The notes under the pieces were generated by a model. That model did not search any database. It was not told the origin of the DNA and worked only from the letters and a program-made list of their open reading frames with translations. Below, piece by piece: positions 31,147 through 40,372 of a stretch of 64,000 bases of DNA. Source of the DNA: Clostridia bacterium (GTDB lineage Bacteria > Bacillota > Clostridia > Christensenellales > Borkfalkiaceae); contig CAAFMS010000004.1 in NCBI GenBank assembly GCA_900764105.1, positions 1-64,000 of the forward strand. The letters run 5' to 3'. The translations under genes were made by a program, and so were the position numbers. The stretch's first letter is position 1; each line of letters starts with the position of its first letter.

Positions 31147-32949
31147 TTATCTGATATTTTTATACATAGGACCGTAAGCGGCGCAAGCGCGATAGTCTTG
31201 TCCTTCTTTGTCCATTCCGAACGCGCCCCATGCCGACGGACGATAAATCTTGTCTTCGTCTACGTTGTGCATGCAAACGGGGATGCGGAGCATAGAACAC
31301 ATGGTGATTAAATCCGCGCCGATATGTCCATAGGAAATCGCGCCGTGATTCGCTCCCCAGTTGTTCATTACGTCGTATGCAGACTTGAACGCGCCCTTGC
31401 CCGTTACTCTCGGAGCAAACCAAGTGCAGGGCCAGGTGTAGTCCGTTCTCTTCCAGAGTTTATCGGTAACTTCGTCGGGAAGTTTAACTGTCCAACCCTC
31501 GACTATCTGAAGAACGGGGCCCAAACCTTTGATAAGGTTAAGTCTTATCATGGTCGCGGGCATTTCCGCTCTCGTTACGAAACGGCTCGAATAACCGCCG
31601 CCGCGGAAATATCCGAGGTCTGCGTAAGGCCATGTCGTGGCGTTCATCATCGTATCGATATCTTTATCGGTAACTTCCCACCATTTTTTCATTACGGCGT
31701 TGCCGTTTTCGTCTTTTACTTCGCCGCAGGCGTCAACGCAGCACGCGCCCGAGTTGATAAGGTGAATAAATCCGTCCGCTTCTTTCGCGCGACCTTCCAA
31801 GTCGTAGCCCGTAACTCTCTTTACGGAATCGCCCGACCAGTAAGTTCTTACGTCCGCGAACATCTGCGCTCTTCCCGTAAGGAGTTTCATAAAGAGCATA
31901 GAAGTTGCGTTGAGCGTGTCGTTTTCCGTGCCGAGAATATAGGGTTCTCTCGCGCCGTTCCAATCGAACGAGGAGTTTAAAATACTTTCGGGGAAGTCGC
32001 AGTTGGGGTAGAAGTCCGTCCATTGTCTTTGACCCTGGAAGCCGCCGACGATTGCGTTATGACCGACCATTTCTTCCTCTCTGCCTTTCGGGAGGCGTTT
32101 GTTGCCGTTGAACAAATCTTTGATTATGCACGCCATTTTAGCGGTGAATTCCCAATCTTTCTCTTTTTGAGCGGGAGTTTTCTGCATTTCGACGGGGTTT
32201 TTATCAAAGTCGGGACGGCATTTTTCTTTAACCCAGGCAAGCGCCTTTTTATATTCGGCTCTGTCGTAAATACCTTCGGTCATTCTGCGGATGATTTCCA
32301 CTTCGTCAACCGATTCGACTCTCATTCCGAGATATTCCTCGAAAAACTCGGGGCTGATAATCGAGCCGCCGATACCCATCGTAACCGAGCCGATCTGAAG
32401 GTACGATTTACCTCTCATAGTCGCTACCGCAACCGCCGCTCTCGCGAAACGGAGAATTTTCTCCTGAACGTCCGAAGGAATAGAGGTGTCGTCCGCTTCC
32501 TGTACCTCGTGTCCGTAAATACCGAACGCGGGAAGTCCTTTCTGATTGTGGGTCGCAAGAACCGACGCGAGATAAACCGCGCCGGGACGCTCCGTGCCGT
32601 TGAAGCCCCATACGGCCTTTATAGTCATGGGGTCCATATCCATCGTTTCCGCGCCGTAACACCAGCAGGGAGTAACGGTAAGCGTTACGTCCACGCCCGC
32701 TTTTTTGAATTTATCTGCGCAAGCCGCAGCCTCGGCAACTCTTCCGATAGTCGTATCCGCGATAATTACCTTGACGTGTTCGCCGTTGGAGTAAAATACG
32801 TTTTCTTCGATAAGTTTAGCGGCTGACTTCGCCATATTCATCGTCTGGTCTTCGAGCGACTCTCTGACCTTGATTTTTCCGCGTCTGCCGTCGATAGTGG
32901 GTCTTATGCCGATAACGGGATAATCGCCTATAAGTCTTGATTTTGCCAT
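31147..32949 (-). CDS. fucI: L-fucose isomerase
   Basis: 600 residues, near full identity in pattern to E. coli FucI (591): IGIRPTIDGRRGKIKVRESL, TVTPCWCYGAETMDMDP, WGFNGTERPGAVYLASVL, NSSFDWNGAREPYILGTEND with the metal-site Glu and Asp, FRGGGYSSRFVTRAEMP and the C-terminal MCSMLRIPVCMHNVDED with the metal-site His. It isomerizes L-fucose to L-fuculose, the first step of fucose catabolism. It is divergent from an AraC-type regulator that probably senses the sugar. No fuculokinase or aldolase gene is in the window. Confidence 0.95.
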   Translation of the reverse strand: MAKSRLIGDYPVIGIRPTIDGRRGKIKVRESLEDQTMNMAKSAAKLIEENVFYSNGEHVKVIIADTTIGRVAEAAACADKFKKAGVDVTLTVTPCWCYGAETMDMDPMTIKAVWGFNGTERPGAVYLASVLATHNQKGLPAFGIYGHEVQEADDTSIPSDVQEKILRFARAAVAVATMRGKSYLQIGSVTMGIGGSIISPEFFEEYLGMRVESVDEVEIIRRMTEGIYDRAEYKKALAWVKEKCRPDFDKNPVEMQKTPAQKEKDWEFTAKMACIIKDLFNGNKRLPKGREEEMVGHNAIVGGFQGQRQWTDFYPNCDFPESILNSSFDWNGAREPYILGTENDTLNATSMLFMKLLTGRAQMFADVRTYWSGDSVKRVTGYDLEGRAKEADGFIHLINSGACCVDACGEVKDENGNAVMKKWWEVTDKDIDTMMNATTWPYADLGYFRGGGYSSRFVTRAEMPATMIRLNLIKGLGPVLQIVEGWTVKLPDEVTDKLWKRTDYTWPCTWFAPRVTGKGAFKSAYDVMNNWGANHGAISYGHIGADLITMCSMLRIPVCMHNVDEDKIYRPSAWGAFGMDKEGQDYRACAAYGPMYKNIR

Positions 32950-33000
32950 TTTAAAAATTCCTCCGAATTTAATTTTTTTAACTTCAACACAATTATATAC

Positions 33001-33030
33001 TTGAAATAAATCGATTACTTGTGTTATAAT
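33001..33030 (+). promoter_or_regulatory. Promoter of the AraC-type gene
   Basis: TTGAAA (33001-33006), 18 bp, TATAAT (33025-33030), in the 127-bp divergent gap to fucI. Confidence 0.6.
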
Positions 33031-33076
33031 ATAAAAAAGTATAACAATATTCAGAAATTCAGAGGATTGTCAAAAA

Positions 33077-33919
33077 ATGAGTTTTAAGGAAGTAAAACTT
33101 CACGGCAGCGAGGATTTTCCGTTCGGACTTTATCTTATCGACGAGAACCATCCGAAATACGAAATGGCGTTTCATTGGCATACGAACGCGGAGATGATAA
33201 GGGTTAAAAGCGGCTCGCTCGAAATTACGCTGAACAATAAAAAACGCGCCGCAAAGAGCGGAGACGTCGTATTTATAAACAGCGAAGTCGTTCACGGCGC
33301 GACGCCGTCGAACTGCGTTTACGAGTGCCTTGTTTTTCCTCTTTCGTACCTGAAAAGCGGCAACAGATTTTCAAATTCCTTTATCGATCATCTCGTGGAT
33401 AAGAACTGCCATTTATCTCCCTTTCCCGAAGGCGAGGAGATAAAGAGCATCTCGGACAGGCTTTTCGAGACGGTAAAAGAGAAGAAAAACGGCTATCAAT
33501 TTATCACGATAGGGCTTGTTAACGAACTTATAGGCGAGTTTTTGCGTACTAATCAATATTCTTACGAAACGGAGGGGCTTGAAGGGGTGGACGACAGAAA
33601 GGTTTTGAAACTCAAAAACACGCTGTCGTTTATTCGCAACAATTTCGACAAGGAAATTACTCTCGACGATATGGCTTACGCCTCGGGCTTTTCCACGAAA
33701 TACTTTTGTTCGTTCTTCAAGGAGATGACGGGAAAGACTCCCGTTTCGTATCTGAATTCTTACAGAGTTGAGAGGGCGTGCAGAAAACTTCTCGGCAGCG
33801 ACCTCACGATAACGCAGATCGCCTACGGCTGCGGTTTTAACGATTTGAGTTACTTTATCAAAACGTTCAAAGAAATAAAGAAATGTACCCCGAAATATTA
33901 TCGGGCTAACATAGAATAA
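33077..33919 (+). CDS. AraC-family regulator of fucose genes
   Basis: 280 residues: N-terminal cupin sugar-binding domain (EMAFHWHTNAEMIRVKSG, VVFINSEVVHGATPS) and C-terminal double helix-turn-helix (ITLDDMAYASGFSTKYFCSF, then LTITQIAYGCGFNDLSYFIK and KKCTPKYYR). It is divergent from fucI and directly followed, 21 bp on, by an alcohol dehydrogenase gene. Control of both in response to L-fucose or a derivative is the simplest reading, but the effector is not visible. Confidence 0.9.
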   Translation: MSFKEVKLHGSEDFPFGLYLIDENHPKYEMAFHWHTNAEMIRVKSGSLEITLNNKKRAAKSGDVVFINSEVVHGATPSNCVYECLVFPLSYLKSGNRFSNSFIDHLVDKNCHLSPFPEGEEIKSISDRLFETVKEKKNGYQFITIGLVNELIGEFLRTNQYSYETEGLEGVDDRKVLKLKNTLSFIRNNFDKEITLDDMAYASGFSTKYFCSFFKEMTGKTPVSYLNSYRVERACRKLLGSDLTITQIAYGCGFNDLSYFIKTFKEIKKCTPKYYRANIE

Positions 33920-33940
33920 TCTAAAAGGAGACAGAAAAAA

Positions 33941-35104
33941 ATGATTTACGATTTCACATATTACAATCCGACGAAAATTTACTTCGGTAAAAAATCGCTC
34001 GAAAATCTCGAAGCCGAACTAAAAAATTACGGTAAAAACGTGCTTTTGGTTTACGGCAAAAACTCGATTAAAAAAATCGGCTTGTACGACGAAGTAATAA
34101 AAACGCTTAAAAGATGCGGCAAAAACGTAGTCGAACTTGCGGGAATCAACGCAAACCCCCGTTATTCGCAGGTTTTAGAGGGCGCAAGACTCGTTCGCGA
34201 AAACGACGTGGATTTAATTCTGGCGGTAGGCGGCGGTTCGGTTATAGACTGTTCGAAAGCCATTTCGGTTTCCGCATACGCGAAAGGCGACCCGTGGAAG
34301 AGATACTGGATCGACTTCGAGCCTGTCGATAATAAATTAGTACCTGTCGGGGCGATACTGACGATGACGGGAACGGCGAGCGAAATGAACGGAGGTTCGG
34401 TTATTACCAACGAGGACGAAAAGATAAAGACGGGCAGAGTGTTCGACGCGTCGGTGTATCCGAAGTTTTCGATTCTTAACCCCGAATACACTTACAGCGT
34501 ACCCGAAAGACAGATGGTTAGCGGTATTTTCGATATTTTTTCGCACCTTATGGAACAGTATTTTTCGGGCGACGACGACAACACGACCGATTACGTTATA
34601 GAGGGCGTAATAAAATCGCTGATTAAAAGCGCAAGGGCAGCGAAGAAAGACCCGAGAAATTACGAGGCGAGAAGCAATATAATGTGGTGCGCGACCTTGG
34701 GTCTTAACACGGTTACGGGCGTTTCAAAAACGCAGGACTGGGAAGTCCACATGATAGAGCATCAGTTAGGGGCATATACCGATTGTCCGCACGGACTCGG
34801 ACTTGCCGTAATTTCCGTACCGTATTACAGGTATATATATAAATACGGCTTGGACAAATTCGTCCGCTACGCGGAGAACGTCTGGGGCGTAGACGCTACG
34901 GGAAAGACGAAAGAAGAGATTGCGTTGCAGGGTATAGACAAACTCGCCGAATTTATAAAGGAAATGGGAATCCCCACGACTTTGAGAGAACTCGGAGCGA
35001 CGGAAGAAATGTTGCCGCTTATAGCGAAAACGACCGTAAAAGGCGGCGGGTACAAGCAGATGGATGAAAGCGATATTCTGAGGGTATTGAAAGAGTGTTA
35101 TTGA
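33941..35104 (+). CDS. Iron-dependent alcohol dehydrogenase (butanol-dehydrogenase type)
   Basis: 387 residues of the YqhD/BdhA group: YNPTKIYFGKKSLENLEAEL at the start, VLLVYGKNSIKKIGLYDEV, the nucleotide-binding GGGSVIDCSKAIS, MTGTASEMNGGSV, and the metal-binding histidines in FSHLMEQYF and MIEHQLGAYTDCPHGLG. It reduces aldehydes with NAD(P)H. Being in an operon with the AraC gene next to fucI, it may reduce lactaldehyde or clear aldehydes made from fucose. Confidence 0.92.
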   Translation: MIYDFTYYNPTKIYFGKKSLENLEAELKNYGKNVLLVYGKNSIKKIGLYDEVIKTLKRCGKNVVELAGINANPRYSQVLEGARLVRENDVDLILAVGGGSVIDCSKAISVSAYAKGDPWKRYWIDFEPVDNKLVPVGAILTMTGTASEMNGGSVITNEDEKIKTGRVFDASVYPKFSILNPEYTYSVPERQMVSGIFDIFSHLMEQYFSGDDDNTTDYVIEGVIKSLIKSARAAKKDPRNYEARSNIMWCATLGLNTVTGVSKTQDWEVHMIEHQLGAYTDCPHGLGLAVISVPYYRYIYKYGLDKFVRYAENVWGVDATGKTKEEIALQGIDKLAEFIKEMGIPTTLRELGATEEMLPLIAKTTVKGGGYKQMDESDILRVLKECY

Positions 35105-35230
35105 TTTTATAATCAAAAATAAAAAAATCGAGATAAAAGCGGGACGTCGAGGCGCCGTCCCCTACGGCAAAACCCGATAAAATATTAAATTAAAACATAA
35201 CGAAAGCGGGACGACGACCTCGACGTCTCT

Positions 35231-35395
35231 AAATGTGCAACACTTTATTATAGTAATCGTAGGGGACGGCGCTCTCGACGTCCCTAAACGTACAACACTT
35301 TATTATAGTACTCGTAGGGGACGGCATCCTCGACGTCCCTAAACGCGCAGCACTTTATTATAGTAATCGTAGGGGACGGCGCCCTCGACGTCCCG
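35231..35395. repeat. Three tandem 55-bp repeats
   Basis: Units 35231-35285, 35286-35340 and 35341-35395 share CACTTTATTATAGTA and the dispersed GTAGGGGACGGC..TCGACGTCCC unit. A partial copy (35200-35230) and an inverted single copy (35141-35166) lie before them in the 456-bp gap 35105-35560. No gene is present. The repeats lack CRISPR-type spacers. Confidence 0.85.
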
Positions 35396-35560
35396 AAAAA
35401 CGATAACTTATCCCAAAAACGCAAAAAAGATACTCGAATTTGCGAAATGCGCTTTAAAGAAGTCTCATTAAATAAAACTTCTTGGGCGTTTTTCATTTAT
35501 TCGGGTATCTTTTTATTATTGTTTTCCTTTGTAAGAAAAATTTCAGGTAAAAGTAAATGT

Positions 35561-37990
35561 TTATTTAACTATGAAATTCACAAGTCTGCCTTTGACGACT
35601 ATCGCCTTTACGATTTGTTTTCCGTCGACGATTTTCGCTATCGTCTCGTTTTCAAGGGCGATTTTCTTTATTTCTTCGTCGGTCGCTTCTTTTGAAACGA
35701 CGATTTTACTCTTGACTTTGCTGTTTATCTGAACGGCGAGTTCGATTTCGTCTTTAACGAGCGCCGCTTCGTCGCAGGTCGGATAACTTTCGAGAAATAC
35801 CGATTTACTATTGCCTCTTTGCGACCATAACTCTTCCGCGAAGTGCGGGCAAGCGGGAGCGAGAAGCAGTATAAGGGTGTCGGTAACTTTTCTTAAAAGT
35901 CCTTCCTTTCTGAGTGGGAGCGAATCGTATTTGTAAATTGCCGTGACAAATTCCATAAGTCTTGCGACCGCCGTATTGAACGAGAACGAGTTCATATCTT
36001 TATCGACGGACTTTACGCAGTATGCTTCCGCGTAGAGAAGTTCCTTGTCGTCTTTTGTCGAATAATCCTCTTTAATCGACTTATAGCCGCTTGTTTTCGT
36101 TACGATGCGTTCGATTCGTTCGATAAATTTCGCTATAGACTTTATGCCGTTATCATCCCACGGACCGCCTGCGGTGTAGTCGAAACCGAACATAAGGTAC
36201 ATTCTGAAAACGTCCGAACCATAGGCGTCTATATACGAATCGGGGGAAACGACGTTGCCTCTCGACTTGCTCATTCTCATTCCGTCGGGTCCTAAAATAA
36301 TGCCCTGATGGGTGAGGGATTTGAACGGTTCGTCGAATTTAAGATAGCCCATATCCCTGAGGGCTTTCGTGATGAAACGCGCGTAGAGAAGGTGCATGCA
36401 AGCGTGTTCCGGACCGCCGACGTATTTGTCTACGGGGAGCATCTTGTTGATTATTTCGGGATCGAACGGCATTTCCGTATTCTTGCTGTCGGGATATCTG
36501 AGATAGTACCAACTCGAACACACGAAGGTGTCGAGCGTATCGGGATCTCTCGTCGCTTTGCCGCCGCATTTCGGGCAGGTCGTATTCATAAACGACTCGC
36601 ACTTCGCAAGCGGAGACTTGCCGTCGGGCTTGAACTCGACGTCTTTGGGCAGAAGAACGGGTAAATCTTTATAAGGAACGGGAACCGTTCCGCATTTTTC
36701 GCAGTAAACGATCGGAATAGGCGCGCCCCAGTATCTCTGACGGGAAACGAGCCAGTCGCGAAGCCTGTAATTTACTTTATGCTGACCTTTCGCCTCGGCG
36801 TAAAGTCTGTTTAAAATAGCCTTTCTCGCCTCTTCGGAAGTAAGCCCGTCGTATTCGAGACTGTTCACGAGAACGCCGTCATCGACGTAGGGGAGAACGG
36901 TATCGCCCTTCGGATTGTGAACGACCACCTGAACGGGCAGGTCGTATTTTTTTGCGAAAGCGTAGTCTCTCGCGTCGTGAGCGGGAACTCCCATAACAGC
37001 GCCCGAGCCATAGGAGAAAAGGACGTAGTCCGCAGCGTAAATAGGAACTTTTTTGCCGTTTACGGGGTTAATCGCATACGCTCCGATAAATACGCCCGTC
37101 TTCTCGCGGGTAGTCGAGAGTCTTTCGATTTCGTCTGTTTTGGAAGTGTCCTCGATATATTTCAAAACCGCGGGTTCGGCTTTTTTCGTCATAAGTTTTT
37201 TGACGAGCGGGTGTTCGGGTGCGAGCGCGACGTAAGAAACGCCGAAAAGCGTGTCCGCTCTCGTCGTGAACACCTTAAATTCGTCGCCGCTTTCGGCTTT
37301 GAATACTATTTCGCCGCCCGTAGACTTGCCTATCCAGTTTTTTTGCATCGCCTTGGTCTTTTCGGGCCAGTCGAGACCGTCGAGTTTATCGAGCAGTTCT
37401 TCGGCGTAGTTTGTGATTTTGAAGAACCATTGCGTGAGGTCTCTCTTTACGACCTGAGTTCCGCATCTCTCGCAATGTCCGTCAACGACCTGTTCGTTCG
37501 CAAGCACGGTATTGCAACTCGGACACCAGTTTACTGGCGCCTCTTTTCTGTAAGCGAGACCGTTTTCGTAAAGTTTAAGGAAGAGCCATTGAGTCCATTT
37601 GTAGTAGTCGGGCATACACGTTTTGATTTCGGCGTTCCAGTCGAACATCGCGCCCATTTTTTTGAGTTGCCCTTCCATCGTTTCTATGTTGGCAAGAGTG
37701 GAAATTTCGGGGTGAACGCCCGTTTTTATCGCGTAATTCTCGGCAGGCAGACCGAACGCGTCGAATCCCATCGGCTCGAAGACTTCGTAGCCTTTCATCT
37801 TTTTATAACGCGCAAAACTGTCCGTTAAGCCGTAATTATACCAATGTCCCAAGTGCAATTTGGAAGCCGACGGGTAGGAAAACATTTCGAGACAGTAAAA
37901 CTTTTTGTCGATATTTTTCTTGTCGAACGCATAGAGTTTTTCTTTTTCCCATTTTTGTTGCCATTTGGCTTCGACGGATTTCATATCCAT
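35561..37990 (-). CDS. leuS: Leucyl-tRNA synthetase
   Basis: 809 residues from the ATG at 37990 (AAGGAGACTTTATTT upstream). Class I signatures HLGH in YPSASKLHLGHWYNY and MSKSRGN in GMRMSKSRGNVVSP; zinc-type CPSCNTVLANEQVVDGHCERC; the editing domain with TTRADTLFGVSYVALAPEHP; C-terminal anticodon domain. It charges tRNA-Leu. Monocistronic. Confidence 0.97.
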   Translation of the reverse strand: MDMKSVEAKWQQKWEKEKLYAFDKKNIDKKFYCLEMFSYPSASKLHLGHWYNYGLTDSFARYKKMKGYEVFEPMGFDAFGLPAENYAIKTGVHPEISTLANIETMEGQLKKMGAMFDWNAEIKTCMPDYYKWTQWLFLKLYENGLAYRKEAPVNWCPSCNTVLANEQVVDGHCERCGTQVVKRDLTQWFFKITNYAEELLDKLDGLDWPEKTKAMQKNWIGKSTGGEIVFKAESGDEFKVFTTRADTLFGVSYVALAPEHPLVKKLMTKKAEPAVLKYIEDTSKTDEIERLSTTREKTGVFIGAYAINPVNGKKVPIYAADYVLFSYGSGAVMGVPAHDARDYAFAKKYDLPVQVVVHNPKGDTVLPYVDDGVLVNSLEYDGLTSEEARKAILNRLYAEAKGQHKVNYRLRDWLVSRQRYWGAPIPIVYCEKCGTVPVPYKDLPVLLPKDVEFKPDGKSPLAKCESFMNTTCPKCGGKATRDPDTLDTFVCSSWYYLRYPDSKNTEMPFDPEIINKMLPVDKYVGGPEHACMHLLYARFITKALRDMGYLKFDEPFKSLTHQGIILGPDGMRMSKSRGNVVSPDSYIDAYGSDVFRMYLMFGFDYTAGGPWDDNGIKSIAKFIERIERIVTKTSGYKSIKEDYSTKDDKELLYAEAYCVKSVDKDMNSFSFNTAVARLMEFVTAIYKYDSLPLRKEGLLRKVTDTLILLLAPACPHFAEELWSQRGNSKSVFLESYPTCDEAALVKDEIELAVQINSKVKSKIVVSKEATDEEIKKIALENETIAKIVDGKQIVKAIVVKGRLVNFIVK

Positions 37991-38184
37991 AAATAAAGTC
38001 TCCTTAAACGAACGTATATACTCCTGCATTTTAGCACAAACCGAAAACTTTTTCCACTTTTTTAAGGGCGTTTTTCAATAAAAATATATTTTTACAACTT
38101 TTTTAAAGAGTTGAGAAAAAGCGTAGACTTTTTTTTCGCGTTGTGATATTATTATCAAGCGATAAAAATTATGCGGGAACGAGT

Positions 38185-39282
38185 ATGGTAAACGATACTG
38201 AAAATAAAGAGAATACGAAAAGCGAAAACGGCGCAGCCTCGGAAGGGGCGTATACCTATTTCCCCGAAAAAGAAATAGTTAAATATTCCGTAACAAAAGA
38301 CTACTGGGTGATGCCGACAAACAAAAAGACGAAGTATTTATCTTCGGCGATATACGTTTTTCTGGCGGCGTTTTTCTATGCGGCGGGGTTTCATTATTTC
38401 GTCACGCCCTGTTCTTTTGCTCCGGGCGGAATAGGCGGTATCGTCGCTATGGTTCAGCACGCCTTAGGGGAATCCGCAGCGAATCCGCTGCTTCAGGAAT
38501 ACAGTTCTTTCTTGTTCATTATTTGCAATATACCGTTGCTTATCCCCGCCTATAAGTTGTTAAACAAGGAATTTGTCGTTAAAACGGCTATCGTTGCGGT
38601 ACTTATAGCGGTCATATCTTTTCTGTTTGACAGCGTGATAGACAAAGACTTTAAATTCTCCATAAATCAGACGATTAAAGTTACCGATATGGGTACGAGG
38701 CTTCTGTCGGCGTTTGTCGGCGGCGCGGTATGCGGTGTTTCGCTTGCGTGCGCATTAAAGACTAACGCGTCCACGGGCGGAGCGGATATAGTCGGCGCGA
38801 TGATACAGAAAAAGAATCCGCACAGAAGCCTTGCGTCTATGATTTTTGCGGTAAACGGCGTAATTTTTGCGGTTTCTATTGCGGTATACAAAGAGAATCT
38901 CATACCCGTTTTTCTTTCGCTCGTATATACCTATACGACGACAAAGACGTGCGACTTTATAATGTACGGAGCGAAGAGCGCGCTTAAATTCGAAGTAATA
39001 ACGGAGCATGCGGAAGAAATATCGAAAGAGATAATCGAAAAACTCGGACACGCGGTGACGGTAACGCCTGCGGAAGGAATGTTCGAGCATAAAAACAAAG
39101 TTCTTCTTATATGCGTAATAAAGCCGAGGCAGACGGCGAAATTCCAAGAGATAATTAGTCGATATCCCGAGACTTTTGCTTATGTAGGAACGGTCAGCGA
39201 AGTAATCGGAAAATTCAACTCGACAGGCAGAAAAGAGAAGAAGAATAGCGAAAGAGAGAATACAAACGGCAAGAAATTTTAA
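38185..39282 (+). CDS. YitT-family membrane protein with DUF2179 domain
   Basis: About 365 residues from the ATG at 38185; a GTG at 38143 lies inside the likely promoter. After a 50-residue polar start come two DUF161 blocks with five or six membrane spans (FLAAFFYAAGFHYFVTPCSF with GGIGGIVAM, STGGADIVGAMIQKKNP) and a C-terminal cytoplasmic DUF2179 domain (ITEHAEEISKEIIEKLGHAV ... KVLLICVIKPRQ). The family is widespread in Bacillota. Substrate unknown; DUF2179 may bind a ligand. Confidence 0.88.
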   Translation: MVNDTENKENTKSENGAASEGAYTYFPEKEIVKYSVTKDYWVMPTNKKTKYLSSAIYVFLAAFFYAAGFHYFVTPCSFAPGGIGGIVAMVQHALGESAANPLLQEYSSFLFIICNIPLLIPAYKLLNKEFVVKTAIVAVLIAVISFLFDSVIDKDFKFSINQTIKVTDMGTRLLSAFVGGAVCGVSLACALKTNASTGGADIVGAMIQKKNPHRSLASMIFAVNGVIFAVSIAVYKENLIPVFLSLVYTYTTTKTCDFIMYGAKSALKFEVITEHAEEISKEIIEKLGHAVTVTPAEGMFEHKNKVLLICVIKPRQTAKFQEIISRYPETFAYVGTVSEVIGKFNSTGRKEKKNSERENTNGKKF

Positions 39283-39351
39283 AATAAGGCTATAAACTGC
39301 TTGCCAAAACTGCGAGAAAGTAGTAGAATACATAAGAAAGCAACAAGAAAC

Positions 39352-39425
39352 GCGGGCGTAGTTTAGTGGTAAAATATGGGCTTCCCAAGCCTAGGTTGCG
39401 GGTCCGATTCCCGTCGCCCGCTCCA
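39352..39425 (+). tRNA. tRNA-Gly (CCC)
   Basis: Acceptor GCGGGCG/CGCCCGC, anticodon loop TTCCCAA giving CCC, T-loop GGTCCGATTCC, encoded CCA. The 3' end is included in a 22-bp inverted repeat. Confidence 0.92.
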
Positions 39426-39467
39426 CTTGTCCCGCCTCAACTTTCGTTGAGGCGGGACAAGTGGAGC
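39420..39467. repeat. 22-bp inverted repeat embracing the tRNA-Gly 3' end
   Basis: 39420-39441 and 39446-39467 are exact complements around TTTC. The left arm starts inside the tRNA (GCTCCA), so the right arm carries an inverted copy of its CCA end. The remaining 39468-39659 holds a second GTGGAGCGGACTCCTCAG copy and no gene. Confidence 0.85.
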
Positions 39468-39659
39468 GGACTCCTCAGGGAAAAGGAACAAAAATCGCCT
39501 GCGATTTTCTGAACGCATTTTACGAAGTAAAATTCCGACGAATGTCGGCTTCCCGTCGCCCGCGAGAATGGTAAACGGTGGTTGAGGGGAGAGATGTGGA
39601 GCGGACTCCTCAGAAACCGCCTGCGATTTTCTGAAAGCGTGTGAGTAATAATTTAATAA

Positions 39660-39735
39660 GGGTGATTAACTCAGTTGGTAGAGTGTTTCCGTCACATGGA
39701 AGAAGTCGGGAGTTCGAGTCTCTTATCACCCACCA
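39660..39735 (+). tRNA. tRNA-Val (CAC)
   Basis: Acceptor GGGTGAT/ATCACCC, anticodon loop GTCACAT giving CAC, T-loop GTTCGAG, encoded CCA. Its 3' end is part of a 20-bp inverted repeat and is partly repeated twice downstream. Confidence 0.92.
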
Positions 39736-39785
39736 TAAAGAAGGCAGGTCAAGCGAAACGCTTGGCCTGCCTTCTTTATGGTGGG
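39729..39785. repeat. 20-bp inverted repeat embracing the tRNA-Val 3' end
   Basis: 39729-39748 and 39766-39785 are exact complements; the left arm begins with the tRNA CCCACCA. The loop itself folds (CAAGCG-AAA-CGCTTG). Confidence 0.85.
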
Positions 39786-40330
39786 TTCTTATGAGAACTC
39801 GTTACGCGGCAACTTGTTGCCGACGAGCGTCAATTTGCTTTAGCAAATTCTTGCCGAGGGACTCCCGCTTGCGGGAAACGGCAAAATCTCTTATCACCCC
39901 GTATAGAGAGGTATGTTTGTGAGGCAAGCGTTTCGCTTGACCTGCCTTCTTTATGGTGTGTTCTTATGAGAACTCGTTACGCGGCAACTTGTTGCCGACG
40001 AGCGTCAATTTGCTTTAGCAAATTCTTGCCGTCAATATCAAGGTTAAAAATTTGCTCGCAAGAATTTTTAACCTGCAATATTCATGAGGCGATTGCAATT
40101 TATCGTCTACGAAAAATTGCAGGACAATTTGCCCGACGCAAATGCGTCAATCGCCAAATAGGGACTCCCGCTTGCGGGAAACGGCAAAATCTCTTATCAC
40201 CCAGTATAGAGAGGTACGTTTGTGAGGCAAGTGTTTCGCTTGACCTGCTTTCTTTATGGTGGGTTCTTATGAGAACTCGTTACGCGGCAACTTGTTGCCG
40301 GCGAGCGTCAATTTGCTTCAGCAAATTTTA
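39773..40330. repeat. Three-copy repeat array behind tRNA-Val
   Basis: Copies of a CTTTATGGTG-GTTCTTATGAGAACTCG unit of about 80 bp start near 39773, 39949 and 40252. Between copies are 13-base echoes of the tRNA 3' end (TCTCTTATCACCC at 39887 and 40190). Open frames across the copies (MRTRYAATCC type) are products of the repeat and not genes. It fills the 637-bp gap 39736-40372. Confidence 0.8.
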
Positions 40331-40372
40331 CGAATTTAAAATTATTTTTTACGATTTTTTTCTGCTATCCCG

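Noticed and set aside
35231..35395. Possible CRISPR array
   Set aside because: Units are directly tandem with no unique spacers and belong to an interspersed repeat found elsewhere; no cas genes are present.
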